Below are positions 63,855 to 64,000 of a stretch of 64,000 nucleotides of DNA, piece after piece. The notes beneath the pieces were generated by a model. That model was not told the origin of the DNA and ran no database searches. It was given only the letters and a program-made list of their open reading frames with translations. The position numbers and the translations under genes are program-made. The stretch's first letter is position 1, and each line of letters opens with the position of its first letter. This DNA comes from Acinetobacter amyesii (GTDB lineage: Bacteria > Pseudomonadota > Gammaproteobacteria > Pseudomonadales > Moraxellaceae), in NCBI RefSeq assembly GCF_002018365.1, contig NZ_MVKX01000005.1, positions 124,001-188,000 on the forward strand, in the 5' to 3' direction.

Positions 63855-64000
63855 TCAATTTTTCGCACGAATTACCGATAAATACTCTTGTACCGCTCGG
63901 TTATGGTCTGACAAATTACTGCTAAATTTATGACCACCGTTACCTGTAGCCACGAAATAGATGTTATTTGACGCATCTGGATGCATCGCGGCTTCAATAG
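63855..64000 (-). CDS. mltG: Endolytic transglycosylase MltG, C-terminal end (partial)
   Basis: The last 48 codons of a gene that continues beyond the window. The translation AAMHPDASNNIYFVATGNGG, followed by HKFSSNLSDHNRAVQEYL, matches the C-terminal end of MltG (YceG-like). The conserved tail of that family has NxxYLYFVAxGxGGHxFxxxLxxHNxAV. The neighbour tmk directly downstream is the usual arrangement. Confidence 0.85.
   Translation of the reverse strand, partial: IEAAMHPDASNNIYFVATGNGGHKFSSNLSDHNRAVQEYLSVIRAKN

Noticed and set aside
1-64000. CRISPR arrays, toxin-antitoxin pairs, insertion sequences or prophage genes
   Set aside because: No spaced direct repeats, no transposase or integrase motifs and no phage structural genes were found on either strand.

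Overview
The window is chromosomal DNA of an Acinetobacter-like gammaproteobacterium (Moraxellaceae). This is inferred from the low-GC, AT-rich intergenic style, the housekeeping proteins and their order (lepA-lepB-DUF4845-rnc-era-lipoprotein-recO-pdxJ-miaE; rpsB-tsf divergent from map; mltG-tmk), and small Acinetobacter-type proteins (DUF3015, DUF3465). No phage, insertion sequence, integrase or CRISPR array was seen. Two tRNA genes (Arg-CCG and Asn-GTT) are present.

Layout. 0-8.3 kb: envelope and housekeeping genes (a DUF4105 outer-membrane protein, DUF3015, a DUF817 membrane protein, hemE, an L,D-transpeptidase, a pirin) and a TetR regulator with its membrane-protein target. 8.5-24.7 kb: the main accessory region. 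It is a long minus-strand catabolic block holding a porin, aspartate ammonia-lyase, a ThDP enzyme, an aldehyde dehydrogenase, an aspartate-dehydrogenase family protein, two SDRs, an alpha/beta hydrolase, a cupin, an MFS transporter, a ferredoxin reductase, an extradiol-type VOC dioxygenase, a Rieske oxygenase, a small HTH-like protein and a Rieske ferredoxin. A divergent IclR regulator closes it. 24.8-32 kb: an HD-domain protein with a probable ATT start and a urea carboxylase/allophanate hydrolase/GntR operon. 32.4-39.9 kb: tRNA-Arg, yadGH-queF, and cell-wall enzymes (MltB, RlpA). 40-49.4 kb: tsf, rpsB, map, an aspartate aminotransferase, a MATE transporter, thioesterase, tRNA-Asn and poorly known genes. 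49.5-56.6 kb: the lepA-to-miaE operon. 56.8-64 kb: a thioesterase, a DegP/MucD protease, nadB, a deacetylase-like protein, tmk and the end of mltG.

How the catabolic block probably works. The Rieske oxygenase (alpha subunit only), its Rieske ferredoxin and FAD reductase form a complete three-component oxygenase. An SDR, an extradiol dioxygenase and an alpha/beta hydrolase are the usual successors in a ring-cleavage path, and the ThDP enzyme plus aldehyde dehydrogenase can process the side product. A porin and an MFS permease supply uptake. The substrate cannot be read from the sequence. The aspartate dehydrogenase and AspA suggest that nitrogen or an aspartate-like product is involved. Related palindromes with the core GTTTTATAT-NN-AAAC lie in the iclR/ferredoxin intergenic region and directly upstream of the porin gene, 14 kb away, which ties the porin to the same regulon.

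Start codons were revised wherever a ribosome binding site or family alignment pointed to a different start. All family assignments come from reading motifs and from memory of the families; no database search was run.
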